A stretch of DNA of 64,000 nucleotides from Gemmatimonas sp. (GTDB taxonomy: Bacteria; Gemmatimonadota; Gemmatimonadetes; Gemmatimonadales; Gemmatimonadaceae), in NCBI GenBank assembly GCA_011390885.1, contig JAABRO010000011.1, forward strand, positions 213,555 through 277,554, given 5' to 3'. Both the position numbers and the translations under genes were made by a program. This document shows, one piece after another, positions 40,116 through 48,003 of the stretch (positions are counted from its first letter, which is position 1; each line of letters begins with the position of its first letter). The notes beneath the pieces are model-generated. The model was not told the DNA's origin and searched no databases. It saw nothing but the letters and a program-made list of their open reading frames with translations.

Positions 40116-40853
40116 GTGAGCCTCGAACATACTCGAAAGACCTATGAAAAGCTGGGCCGCGAAGATCCGTTCTATGCCGTCCTGACAGCAGAATGTTTCC
40201 GCAACAATCGCTGGGATGTGGAGGAGTTTTTCGCGACGGGAGAGACGGAAGTTGCTGACGTTTTCGGGTATCTCAGCCGGACTGCGCCGGTCTTCAATCG
40301 CGACAGCGCACTCGATTTTGGCTGCGGCGTAGGAAGACTGACTCAAGCGCTCGCCACCCGCTTCGACAACGTGATTGGAGTCGACATTGCTGAATCCATG
40401 GTCGAAAAAGCGCGGGAACTGAATCGGCACGGGCCGCGCGTTGAATATTTCGCCAACACAGTGGATCATCTGCGTTTCCTTGGTGACCAGTCTTTCGATT
40501 TTGTGTATAGCAGCATCACCCTGCAGCACGTGCCACCGCCTGCGAACCTTCGCTATCTCGAAGAGTTTCTGCGCGTCCTCCGTCCCGGTGGAGTCGCGGT
40601 GTTTCAGGTGCCGAATGGCCGTGAGTTTCGCGAAGGATCTTTGTGGCAAACGCTCTACAAGCTGCGACGCCAGTATCTGCGCAGGGCCTGGAAGATCATC
40701 AGAGGTAAACCGGCGTACGAAATGCACTACATCCCACGAGCCATCGTCGAGAAGACGGTGGGGGAACGCGGCGCACGATTGGTTGCCGCTACTTCGTTTG
40801 GGGGCGGCAAGCCCGACGCCAACTTCAGATACTGTGTCGTCAAGACGCCATAG
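40116..40853 (+). CDS. class I SAM-dependent methyltransferase (cargo gene)
   Basis: 245 residues. SAM-binding motif I is 'SALDFGCGVGRLTQALA'; the acidic end of strand 2 is 'VIGVDIAESMV'; motif IV-like 'FDFVYSSITLQHVPP' and 'VLRPGGVAVFQVPN' follow. The basic C-terminal segment (LYKLRRQYLRRAWKIIRG) is typical of methyltransferases near polysaccharide genes. Start GTG at 40116 is the first in frame; no clear Shine-Dalgarno. The gene is visibly poorer in G+C, with many A/T third positions, unlike the chromosomal genes, so recent transfer is likely. Substrate unknown. Confidence 0.87.
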   Translation: MSLEHTRKTYEKLGREDPFYAVLTAECFRNNRWDVEEFFATGETEVADVFGYLSRTAPVFNRDSALDFGCGVGRLTQALATRFDNVIGVDIAESMVEKARELNRHGPRVEYFANTVDHLRFLGDQSFDFVYSSITLQHVPPPANLRYLEEFLRVLRPGGVAVFQVPNGREFREGSLWQTLYKLRRQYLRRAWKIIRGKPAYEMHYIPRAIVEKTVGERGARLVAATSFGGGKPDANFRYCVVKTP

Positions 40854-41279
40854 CGCTTGCAGGGGTCCAGATCGTGTCTTCAGCTATGGCTAGTTCAAGG
40901 CCAGGTTCTTCTCAGGCACTAGAGGTCCCACGTCACGCGTCGGTAACGGCGTCTGATGCTACCCAGACGCGACTGCTAGACTGTACCTGAAGAGTTGGTC
41001 CGGAGGTCGTCGGCGTTGTCCGTCGACCCATCTGCGCCTAGGTTAACACTGTGCTGGATTACCAGCATGTCGCTTGGAGCGGGCACCCACGTGCCGCTCT
41101 CAGGTTGCCGCCGCTGCGCCCGCCGCCGCTTGCTTGCCGCCGATAGACGTCAACACGAACTGGAGCGGTTTACAGCATGCATGAACACCACGGCACGACG
41201 GCACCCGGCACGACGCTCAGTCCGCCCTGAAGCCGTCCCCTGGGAAGAAACCCTTCCCAGCGCCGACCATCGGCGGAGC
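40854..41279. other. gene-free stretch inside the cargo region
   Basis: 426 bases. An open frame at 40995-41399 (134 aa, Arg/Ser-rich, no domain, overlapping the DksA-like gene antisense) is not convincing. Small inverted repeats occur at 41052-41067 and 41240-41260. No mobile-element gene or RNA gene recognised. Confidence 0.5.
41240..41260 (-). terminator. hairpin downstream of the DksA-like gene
   Basis: Perfect 8-bp inverted repeat (41240-41247 with 41253-41260), 5-base loop, 20 bases after the stop on the minus strand. No following T-run. Confidence 0.5.
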
Positions 41280-41630
41280 CTAGCCCCCTCCGCACGCCGT
41301 GCAGGTTCTGGTTTCCGGCATTACCAGGAGCCGTCCGTACGGAATGTCGTGGCCGCAGGTGAGGCAGACTCCGTAGGAACCGCCGTCCACTCGACGTAGC
41401 GCATCGAGGATTCGGAGTTCGAGTGCGAGTTCCCGTTCGTGCAAGGTCTTTGCCATCTGCTGGTTGGCCATCGCGTCCATGCGGGAGAGCCGCCCAACGC
41501 TGGCCTGGTCGAGCGCCACAGGCTCGGAGGCGGTTGCAGTCGACGTCATGCTTCGCTGCAGGCGACGCAGTTCGGTTTCAAGATCGCTGCGCAGTTCGGC
41601 GATCTGCTCAGGGGTCAGGTGAGTGCTCAT
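41280..41630 (-). CDS. TraR/DksA-family zinc-finger regulator
   Basis: 116 residues. An N-terminal helical hairpin with the family pattern '[21 protein letters not shown]' is followed by a four-Cys zinc finger (CLTC ... CTAC). Proteins of this type bind the RNA polymerase secondary channel and alter promoter kinetics, sometimes with ppGpp. It is divergent from the SulP gene with 119 bases between starts. A small inverted repeat (41629-41642, ATATC-GAAA-GATAT) overlaps its start codon and could be an operator. Confidence 0.87.
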   Translation of the reverse strand: MSTHLTPEQIAELRSDLETELRRLQRSMTSTATASEPVALDQASVGRLSRMDAMANQQMAKTLHERELALELRILDALRRVDGGSYGVCLTCGHDIPYGRLLVMPETRTCTACGGG

Positions 41631-41642
41631 ATCGAAAGATAT
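41629..41642. promoter_or_regulatory. inverted repeat at the DksA-like gene start
   Basis: ATATC-GAAA-GATAT overlaps the start codon of the DksA-like gene in the divergent spacer. Its position would allow repression of that gene. The rest of the spacer is T-rich around 41670-41690. No confident -35/-10 pair was found. Confidence 0.3.
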
Positions 41643-41749
41643 CGCTACCTCAGAGGCGCCGTTCCCTTTGTGTTTTTTTCATTCGCGAGAAACAGCCTGC
41701 GCGCGTGCGCGGTTGCTGTCACCATAGACGTTTTCCCCAGCGTTTTCTC

Positions 41750-43231
41750 ATGTTCTTGTCGTCCATAAAAGCTGATTGGTTTTCAAACATTCGAAATGAG
41801 CTGCTGGCCGGCCTCGTTGTGGCGCTGGCACTCATTCCGGAGGCAATCGCCTTCTCGATCATTGCAGGAGTAGATCCCAGAGTCGGCCTCTACGGCTCGT
41901 TCGCCATCGCAACGGTCATCGCCTTCACCGGCGGCCGCCCCGCCATGATCTCCGCCGCGACGGGAGCGATGGCGCTTCTGATGGTGACGCTGGTGCGCGA
42001 TCACGGACTCGAGTATCTGCTCGCCGCGACAGTGCTCACGGGCATTCTGCAGATGATTGCTGGCGTGGTGCGCCTCGGAGCGCTCATGCGCTTCGTCTCG
42101 CGCTCGGTGATCACTGGCTTCGTCAACGCCTTGGCCATTCTGATTTTCCTGGCGCAGATTCCGGAGATCGCGATGGCATCGACGACCGGCTATGCAATGA
42201 TTCTTGGCGGCCTCGGCATCATCTATCTACTTCCATACATCACGAAGGCCGTGCCATCTCCACTGGTGGCCATCGTCGTCTTGACGGGCCTCGCCATGGG
42301 ATTGGGGCTCGACGTGCGAACCGTAGGCGACATGGGCCTCTTGCCCGATTCGCTTCCGGTGCTGGCCATGCCTCAGGTCCCACTCAACCTCGAGACGCTG
42401 CAGATCATCTTTCCAGTCGCACTCACGCTGACGGCGGTGGGCCTGTTGGAGTCCATGATGACCGCCACAATCGTGGATGACCTGACCGATACCTCAAGCA
42501 ACAAGAATCGAGAGTGCGTGGGCCAAGGGCTTGCCAACGTCGCCGCCGGCTTTGTTGGGGGCATGGCGGGGTGTGCAATGATCGGACAATCGGTCATCAA
42601 CGTGAAGTCTGGGGGACGCGGACGACTGTCCACCCTCGCCTCCGGTGTGCTTCTACTTGGCATGATTCTTTTCCTCGGCGATTGGGTGGCCCGTATCCCC
42701 ATGGCCGCGCTGGTCGCCGTGATGATCATGGTGTCGATCGGCACCTTTAGCTGGGCGTCCATCACCGGACTTCGTGAGCACCCATGGAACTCGAGCGTGG
42801 TGATGCTAGCCACCGTGGTAGTCGTGGTGGCCACCCACGACCTCGCGAAGGGCGTGCTTGTTGGCGTGTTGCTCAGCGGCTTCTTCTTCGCGAACAAGGT
42901 GGGTCGCCTGCTGGCGGTGTACTCCACCACCACCGACGAAGGGCGAGTGCGCGAGTACCGCGTGCTCGGTCAGGTATTCTTCGCCTCGGCTGACCGGTTT
43001 ATTGCCTCGTTCGACTACAAGGAGGTCATCGAGCGGGTACGCATCGATGTCTCAAGCGCCCACTTCTGGGACATCACGGCGGTGAGCGCGCTCGACCGCG
43101 TGGTGATCAAGTTCCGGCGCGAGGGAACCGATGTGGAGGTGATCGGCCTCAACGCCGCGAGCGCCACTATGGTTGACAGGTTCGCTTTGCACGACAAGAG
43201 CGATGGCGTTGAACTGCTGGGGGCGCACTGA
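41750..43231 (+). CDS. SulP-family anion transporter
   Basis: 493 residues. About 10-12 hydrophobic segments beginning '[35 protein letters not shown]', the SulP signature region, and a cytosolic C-terminal STAS domain ('[23 protein letters not shown]'...'[16 protein letters not shown]'). SulP proteins move sulfate, bicarbonate or other anions; the substrate cannot be read here. The ATG at 41750 gives a typical short N-terminus; the frame is open further upstream without similarity. It is followed after 2 bases by a universal stress protein gene, a common SulP partner. Confidence 0.9.
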   Translation: MFLSSIKADWFSNIRNELLAGLVVALALIPEAIAFSIIAGVDPRVGLYGSFAIATVIAFTGGRPAMISAATGAMALLMVTLVRDHGLEYLLAATVLTGILQMIAGVVRLGALMRFVSRSVITGFVNALAILIFLAQIPEIAMASTTGYAMILGGLGIIYLLPYITKAVPSPLVAIVVLTGLAMGLGLDVRTVGDMGLLPDSLPVLAMPQVPLNLETLQIIFPVALTLTAVGLLESMMTATIVDDLTDTSSNKNRECVGQGLANVAAGFVGGMAGCAMIGQSVINVKSGGRGRLSTLASGVLLLGMILFLGDWVARIPMAALVAVMIMVSIGTFSWASITGLREHPWNSSVVMLATVVVVVATHDLAKGVLVGVLLSGFFFANKVGRLLAVYSTTTDEGRVREYRVLGQVFFASADRFIASFDYKEVIERVRIDVSSAHFWDITAVSALDRVVIKFRREGTDVEVIGLNAASATMVDRFALHDKSDGVELLGAH

Positions 43232-43233
43232 CC

Positions 43234-44109
43234 ATGAGCACGATCATTCATCACGAACAACGCGTCCTGGCCTGTGTGGACCAGTCACATTTCGCAGAGT
43301 ATGTCACGGACTACGCCGCCTGGTGCGCTCAGCGCATGGCGCTTCCGCTCGAGCTGCTGCATGTACTGGAGCAACATCCGGATTGGGGACGGTCGGCTGA
43401 TCATAGCGGCGCCCTCGGATTCAAGGCGCAAGATGTGCTGATGGAGGAGCTGGTTGTCGGAGAAGCCTCAGCCAACCGGGATGCCCGCGAGCGAGGCCGT
43501 CTCTTCCTCACAGGATTGTGCTCGCGAGCGTTAGACGCCGGCGTTGCGAATGCCAGCATTCGTCAGCGATATGGCGACCTCGCACCAACGCTCGCGGAGC
43601 AGGAACCAGGAGTCGAGCTCTTTGTCCTCGGTCGTCGCGGTGAATCGGCGGAGAGCACCGGGCGAGACCTGGGCCGCAATCTGGAAACGGTGGTCCGTGG
43701 GCTGCAGCGTCCCATTCTGGCAGTGTCGGAGCCATTTGTGACCCCCAAGCGTGTGATGATTGCGTTCGACGGAAGTGCGATCACCCGGCGTGGCGTGGCG
43801 TTAGTCGCCTCCAGCCCGATGTTCCGCGGCCTGTCGTGCGACATTGTGATGGCTGGCGATCTGGGCCGGCGCGGCGCGGCTACTCTTGCGGCGGCCGCTC
43901 GCGAGCTGCAGGAGTCGGGGCTTGAGACAGAGCCCCTGACACTTTCCGGTGATCCGGAACGCGCAGTTGTCTCGGCCATAAAATCTCGCGCCGCGGATCT
44001 GCTGGTCATGGGCGCCTACAGCCATTCATGGTGGCGCAACTTGATCAAGGGCAGTCGCACCGCCGACTTGTTGCGTGCAGCGAAGGTCCCAACGCTCTTG
44101 CTTCGGTAG
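43234..44109 (+). CDS. tandem-domain universal stress protein
   Basis: 291 residues, two UspA-like domains (about 10-150 and 155-291). The second contains the region expected to bind ATP, 'DLLVMGAYSHSWWRNLIKGSRTADLLRAAKVPTLLLR'-type, with the G-x2-H-S pattern followed by a G-S. The first domain is more diverged ('FVLGRRGESAEST'). It starts 2 bases after the SulP gene and must be co-transcribed; it may regulate the transporter under stress, which is inference from pairing only. Confidence 0.87.
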   Translation: MSTIIHHEQRVLACVDQSHFAEYVTDYAAWCAQRMALPLELLHVLEQHPDWGRSADHSGALGFKAQDVLMEELVVGEASANRDARERGRLFLTGLCSRALDAGVANASIRQRYGDLAPTLAEQEPGVELFVLGRRGESAESTGRDLGRNLETVVRGLQRPILAVSEPFVTPKRVMIAFDGSAITRRGVALVASSPMFRGLSCDIVMAGDLGRRGAATLAAAARELQESGLETEPLTLSGDPERAVVSAIKSRAADLLVMGAYSHSWWRNLIKGSRTADLLRAAKVPTLLLR

Positions 44110-44235
44110 CACAGCCGGGCAGACAACGAATGGCGGGGAGATGCGTCGCCGAGAAGTCTTTGCTCCGGTCCTCACGATGCCTCCCCCCCCACCCCTCTCA
44201 CGCGAGGACCGCGGGTGAGGGCCTGCGCCGAGCCG

Positions 44236-45018
44236 CTATTCCACCACGACGTACGAGCGCACGCACGGATCCAGCTCGTCTAGGGTACAGATGGGCCCGA
44301 GCGCCAGCAAGTCGGGGTCACCGTTCCAGCGCCCGCTCGAGAGGCAGTCCTGCAGACCCACCGATGTCAGCAGGCGAAACCCCAGGCCACGAAGCGCCGC
44401 GCAACACTCGACAAACGCAGCGTACGAGTGAATGGCGGCAAGGATTCGGGCGTGCGTCGGAATTGTCTTGCCCATCCCTCGCAAGACCCCGCCCTCGGCG
44501 CCTTCGACGTCAATCTTCATGAGGGTGGGCGGCTCGCATTCTCCCGCCTCAATAAGCGACGCTCCCCGGGTGACGCTTACGACTTCATCGCCGCCGCCGA
44601 GCGCCAGCATTTTGGACGTACCGTCTCCGCCGAACGTAGTCTGTCCCTCGAAATCGCTGAGGGCGAGCGGCGAGACCTGTGCGTTCGCGACTGCGTTCCA
44701 GGCGAGGTGCCGGTTGAGCATGGCGCGGTTGTCAACCGATGGCTCAAAGGCAAAGACGCGACCGCTCGCACCTGCCCGCTGCGCCGCGCACAGCGTCATA
44801 TAGCCATGGTGAGCCCCGACGTCCCACACGCAGTCGCCTGGCCGCACAAGCGAAGCGAACACGCGCATCTGCTCGCTACTTCGAAGTCCGGTGGCGTAGC
44901 CGCTTCCGGCACTCGCCATGCTCCACAACCGCCCTCGGTTTTCTCCCGAAAGAATCGGCACCGGCATCCGGCCGGCAAAGGGGAGCAACGCCCGGCTCAC
45001 TACGCGAGGAAGTCTCAT
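44236..45018 (-). CDS. FkbM-family methyltransferase
   Basis: 260 residues. SAM-binding motif 'CVWDVGAHHGYMTLCAAQRAG' and the FkbM signature 'LMKIDVEGAEGGVLRGM' are both present. The family O-methylates sugars or polyketide-type metabolites; in bacteria it often belongs to surface-glycan loci. It is convergent with the stress-protein gene. ATG at 45018. No glycan-synthesis genes were recognised around it, so it looks like an isolated cargo gene. Confidence 0.85.
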   Translation of the reverse strand: MRLPRVVSRALLPFAGRMPVPILSGENRGRLWSMASAGSGYATGLRSSEQMRVFASLVRPGDCVWDVGAHHGYMTLCAAQRAGASGRVFAFEPSVDNRAMLNRHLAWNAVANAQVSPLALSDFEGQTTFGGDGTSKMLALGGGDEVVSVTRGASLIEAGECEPPTLMKIDVEGAEGGVLRGMGKTIPTHARILAAIHSYAAFVECCAALRGLGFRLLTSVGLQDCLSSGRWNGDPDLLALGPICTLDELDPCVRSYVVVE

Positions 45019-45415
45019 CAGAGTCTCTCCCGACTTCCCCCGCGGCTACACGACGCATCGGCTGAAGCCCGATATCAGTTGGTCAGTTGGTGGATGCGGG
45101 TCGCGATCATCGCGAAACACGCGGTATTGCATATAAGCATTGTGCAGCTCGCTTAGGCAAGCTTCCTCCGGCACTCCGGCCCGGCGGCGTCGCCGCCGTG
45201 AGAAAGGCCCGCAAGAACCTGTGCTCCGTCGCGCGTGTTTCAGTCGCTCGGCGAGCGACGTCTTGAATCCCAGTGAGTAGCGACCTGCCCACAATTGCGT
45301 CCCCCAGCTCGATCCTCGTCCTCGATGGCGCCTCACCTCATGTTCAGCTCAACGGAGACGAGGGAGAAGGTCGGGCGTCCGCGCATTTTGGCACTAACTC
45401 TTTACCTGCCTTAGA
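45019..45415. other. gene-free stretch with several small palindromes
   Basis: 397 bases upstream of the boundary segment. Three short perfect inverted repeats stand out: 45101-45115 (7-bp arms), 45182-45198 (8-bp arms, 1-base centre) and 45243-45259 (7-bp arms, 3-base loop). Open frames here have no recognisable domain. It may hold the decayed end of a transferred segment. Confidence 0.5.
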
Positions 45416-45472
45416 GTTCGGGCACCGGTCGACAACGGGATTTCAAAATGGTTATACCGACACATCTCCCAG
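45416..45472 (+). repeat. 57-bp boundary segment, copy in front of queG fragment 3
   Basis: Same length as the segments at 39627 and 46436 and alignable without gaps. Its last bases form a hairpin with the start of the queG fragment (45460-45466 pairing with 45473-45479, 6-base loop), placing the junction in the loop. Confidence 0.75.
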
Positions 45473-45697
45473 GATGTGTGTCCGTGGAACGTGAAGTTCG
45501 CGCGGGCGTTGCCGGCGGGGTCGCCGTATGCGGCGCGGGGGTTCCTCGCCGGCAAGGACGCGCGCACGCTGGCCGAGCATATCCTCGCGATGGATGACGA
45601 CGCGTACCGCGCCGCGTTCCGCGGGAGCGCCATGAAGCGGGCGAAGCTGGCGGGGCTGCAGCGGAATGCGCGGGTGGCGCTCGGGAACGTGGGCTGA
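45470..45697 (+). pseudogene. queG: queG 3' fragment, copy 3
   Basis: In frame: 'QDVCPWNVKFARALP'...'GKDARTLAEHILAMDDDAYRAAFRGSAMKRAKLAGLQRNARVALGNVG', about 75 codons that parallel the end of intact queG. It stops soon after the RNAR segment, as intact queG does. It lacks the catalytic domain and the preceding cluster cysteines. A high-GC copy, closer in composition to the chromosome than the cargo before it. Confidence 0.88.
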
Positions 45698-45802
45698 CGC
45701 GCGGTCCCGTTGCCGGCCACGTTGGCGGCAAGGCGCGTCCGGGAAGGGTACATCCCAAGCACGTCGCCGACGGTCTTGCAGGTGGGAGCCTGGAGGTAAC
45801 CG

Positions 45803-46078
45803 ATGCCTGGATCCGACACTTCGGTCGCTGAAGTCACGCATGTGTCGCGACACGGGTTCTGGTTGCTCCTCGACGGGGAGGAGCTGCTGGTGCCGTTCGC
45901 CGATTTCCCGTGGTTCCGCGACGCGACCATCGCGCAGATCACGACGGTCGAGTGGCCCACCCCCGACCACCTGCATTGGCCGTTGCTCGACGTCGACCTC
46001 TCGGTCGCCTCGATCCGGAAGCCGGCCGCGTTTCCGCTCGTGTCGCGGGCGACATCGGAGTCTCGGCCCCCAGTATGA
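45803..46078 (+). CDS. DUF2442-type small protein (cargo gene)
   Basis: 91 residues. The pattern 'HGFWLLLDGEELLVPFADFPWFRDATIAQI'-like, followed by 'HWPLLDVDLSVASI', matches the DUF2442 fold, where a phage-derived or toxin-linked role is often suspected but unproven. Strong Shine-Dalgarno (GGAGG six to seven bases before the ATG). The stop overlaps the next start (ATGA). A short piece of a similar gene is fused to queG fragment 4 at 46613. Confidence 0.82.
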   Translation: MPGSDTSVAEVTHVSRHGFWLLLDGEELLVPFADFPWFRDATIAQITTVEWPTPDHLHWPLLDVDLSVASIRKPAAFPLVSRATSESRPPV

Positions 46079-46353
46079 CTGTTGGGAAGGAGGCGAGGCC
46101 CGACGCGCCCCCCGCTGACACCGCGGCCACGCTCGACCTGACGGCACTCCGGCGCACGTGGGCCGACTGTGAGGCGACGGCAGCGTCAGTGCGCGCGCGT
46201 GTGGTCCTGACCGGACTGCGCCGCCCAGCCCGCGACCCGGACGAGCGGGCGTGGCTCATCGAGCGCGGCGAGACGCTGTTCGTGGAGGATGAGGCGGCAG
46301 GAGAAGCGGCGCGGCGCTACTACACGCGCAAGTACACGCGGCCGGACGAATGA
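46075..46353 (+). CDS. 92-aa protein of unknown function, paralogue of 39142-39399
   Basis: 92 residues. After a variable, Ala/Pro-rich N-terminus it shares 'RARVVLTGLRRPARDPDERAW', 'RGETLFVEDEAAG' and 'RKYTRP' with the 85-aa protein at 39142. The start overlaps the DUF2442 stop (ATGA), so this pair too is translationally coupled. The same second gene therefore sits behind two unrelated first genes in two cassettes. No family recognised. Confidence 0.8.
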   Translation: MTVGKEARPDAPPADTAATLDLTALRRTWADCEATAASVRARVVLTGLRRPARDPDERAWLIERGETLFVEDEAAGEAARRYYTRKYTRPDE

Positions 46354-46435
46354 CGGACTGAACCGCCTCCGGTGTGTGCGCTGGAACGCTCATCGACCAT
46401 CGGGTACAGCTGCCTACGCGCCTGCCCTCCGGAGA

Positions 46436-46492
46436 GTTCGACTCCCGGTCACCAACTCGATCACTCTACCGCTATCCAGCGACACCTCCCAA
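46436..46492 (+). repeat. 57-bp boundary segment, copy in front of queG fragment 4
   Basis: Third copy. Its last bases pair perfectly with the first queG bases (46482-46488 with 46493-46499, 4-base loop). Compared with copy 3, one A:T pair has become C:G on both arms. The left part (GTTCGACTCC) resembles a tRNA T-loop by chance; no tRNA can be folded. Confidence 0.75.
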
Positions 46493-46612
46493 GAGGTGTG
46501 TCCATGGAACGTGACGTTCGCGCGGGCGCTGCCGGAGGGGTCCTCGTACGAGGCGCGGGGCGTCATCGGCAGCAACGACGCTTGCACCCTCGCGACGGAC
46601 ATCTTCGCGATT
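46490..46612 (+). pseudogene. queG: queG 3' fragment, copy 4 (truncated)
   Basis: In frame: 'QEVCPWNVTFARALPEGSSYEARGV'...'LATDIFAI', about 40 codons, diverged from copy 3 but clearly the same segment. It breaks off inside 'DIFAI' and continues without frameshift into a DUF2442-like piece. The cysteine positions before VCP read Ser (SDTS in place of CDVC). Confidence 0.82.
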
Positions 46613-46665
46613 CCTCAGGAAGTGCTCGTGTCGTTCGCCGACTTCGCGTCGTGCCGCACGCGCCC
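46613..46665 (+). pseudogene. DUF2442 gene piece fused to queG fragment 4
   Basis: Encodes 'QEVLVSFADFASCRTR', matching 'EELLVPFADFPWFRDA' of the DUF2442 gene at 45803. The rest of that gene is missing. The join is in frame and the frame remains open to 46729. Confidence 0.65.
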
Positions 46666-46788
46666 GCACGAAGCGCGTCGTCCACCACCGATGTCCCCAC
46701 CAGTCGCCGAGCCCCCGCACGCCTCATAGCTTCGCCCGTGTGCCCGCCGCTCGGCGAGGGCGCGTGCCATCTCCTCCGCTTTACTCCG

Positions 46789-47931
46789 ATGCCGCTCGCG
46801 AAACGAACGCTCGCCCTCGCGCTCCTGCTCGCGTCCTGCACGCGTCCGGGCACCCGCACCCCGGATGACGTCGTCCCCTACGACATCGCCATCGTGGGCG
46901 GCCGCGTGATCGATCCCGAGTCGGGGCTCGACGCAGTGCGCAACGTGGGGATCCGCGCGGGCAACGTCCACGCCATCACCACGCAGCCGATCACCGGGCA
47001 AACCCGAATCGATGCAACGGGGCTCGTGGTGGCGCCCGGCTTCATCGACCTGCACCAGCACGCGCACACCCCGGAGGCGCTGCGAGCGAAGGTACGCAAT
47101 GGTGTCACGGCGGTATTCGAGATGGAGATGGGTGTGCCGGATGTGGACGCATGGTGTGCGCAGGTCGGCGACAGCGCCCCGATCCACTTCGGTGCCGCGA
47201 CGGGCCACATGTACCACCGCGTGTCGGTGCTCACCGGCAAGGCGCCGAGTTGGGACTTCCCGAGCGGCGAGGGCACGACGCGACCCGCGACGCCCGCCGA
47301 GATCGACGCGATCCGCCGGCGTGTCGAACGCGAACTGCAGCAGGGCGCGCTCGGCGTCGGGCTTGGCATCGAATGCACGCCGGCCGCGACGCCGTGGGAG
47401 GTGCTCGAGATGTTCCGCGCCGCCGCGCGGTTCCCGGGCGCGCCGGTGCACGTACATGTGCGCGGCACGGAGACCCCGTACTTCTGGATGGAAACCGCGG
47501 AGCTCTTCCTCGGCAACGTGACGACCGGCGCGCCGCTGCACATCCAGCATGCCAACAGCTCGTTCGGCAGCGATGCGCCCCGGCTCTTCGAGATGATATC
47601 GGCGGCCAGCGCGCGCGGCCTCGACATCACGACGGAGGCGTACCCGTACACCGCCAGCATGTCGTCCATTCGCGCGGCCCCGTTCGACGATTGGCGCGAG
47701 TGGCCCGACGAACGCTTCGCCCGGTTCGTGTGGCCGCCCACGGGCGAGCATCTCACCCGCGAGAGCTTCGGCCGCTATCGCGAACAGGGCGGCGTGGTGG
47801 TGATCGAGGGGATGAGCGAAGAACGCCTTCGCCCCGTGCTCGCCAGCCCGCTCACGATGATCGCGAGCGACGGCCGGCTCGATGCGACCGCGACGCCCGG
47901 GCAGGCCGTGCGGGGGCCAATCGCGCCCTGA
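46789..47931 (+). CDS. D-aminoacylase-like amidohydrolase lipoprotein, C-terminally short
   Basis: 380 residues. Lipobox (LALLLASC), then an amidohydrolase domain: 'DIAIVGGRVIDPESGLDAV', metal-binding 'APGFIDLHQHAH', 'IHFGAATGHMYHR', 'VHVHVRGTE' and 'LHIQHANSS', and the late metal-ligand region 'LTMIASDGRLDA'. Related N-acyl-D-amino-acid deacylases run 100 or more residues further past the MIASDG segment; here the frame ends about 15 residues later in an unrelated-looking tail. The C-terminal part that closes the barrel is therefore missing, and the gene may be a decayed or cut product. It lies at the right edge of the queG-fragment region. Confidence 0.75.
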   Translation: MPLAKRTLALALLLASCTRPGTRTPDDVVPYDIAIVGGRVIDPESGLDAVRNVGIRAGNVHAITTQPITGQTRIDATGLVVAPGFIDLHQHAHTPEALRAKVRNGVTAVFEMEMGVPDVDAWCAQVGDSAPIHFGAATGHMYHRVSVLTGKAPSWDFPSGEGTTRPATPAEIDAIRRRVERELQQGALGVGLGIECTPAATPWEVLEMFRAAARFPGAPVHVHVRGTETPYFWMETAELFLGNVTTGAPLHIQHANSSFGSDAPRLFEMISAASARGLDITTEAYPYTASMSSIRAAPFDDWREWPDERFARFVWPPTGEHLTRESFGRYREQGGVVVIEGMSEERLRPVLASPLTMIASDGRLDATATPGQAVRGPIAP

Positions 47932-47971
47932 GGGCCGCGTGACGCGTCGAAGGGAGTGGCGTTGCATCGAC

Positions 47972-47990
47972 TGCGCGCGCGACGCGCGCA
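47972..47990. terminator. GC-only hairpin between the aminoacylase-like gene and kinase 1
   Basis: 8-bp inverted repeat (47972-47979 with 47983-47990), 3-base loop, between converging genes ending at 47931 and 48004. No T-run. Confidence 0.45.
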
Positions 47991-48003
47991 ACCGCGCTCC
48001 ACC

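Noticed and set aside
40995..41399. 134-codon open frame before the DksA-like gene
   Set aside because: It overlaps the DksA-like gene antisense, has no ribosome-binding site of note and no recognisable domain.
46425..46455. tRNA-like 3' end (GTTCGACTCC followed by ACCA)
   Set aside because: The T-stem does not pair, no anticodon or acceptor arms can be built upstream, and the other two boundary copies lack the T-loop bases.
39600..46500. Integron attC sites
   Set aside because: The boundary segments form hairpins but lack the conserved GTTRRRY / RYYYAAC core pair, and no integron integrase was seen.
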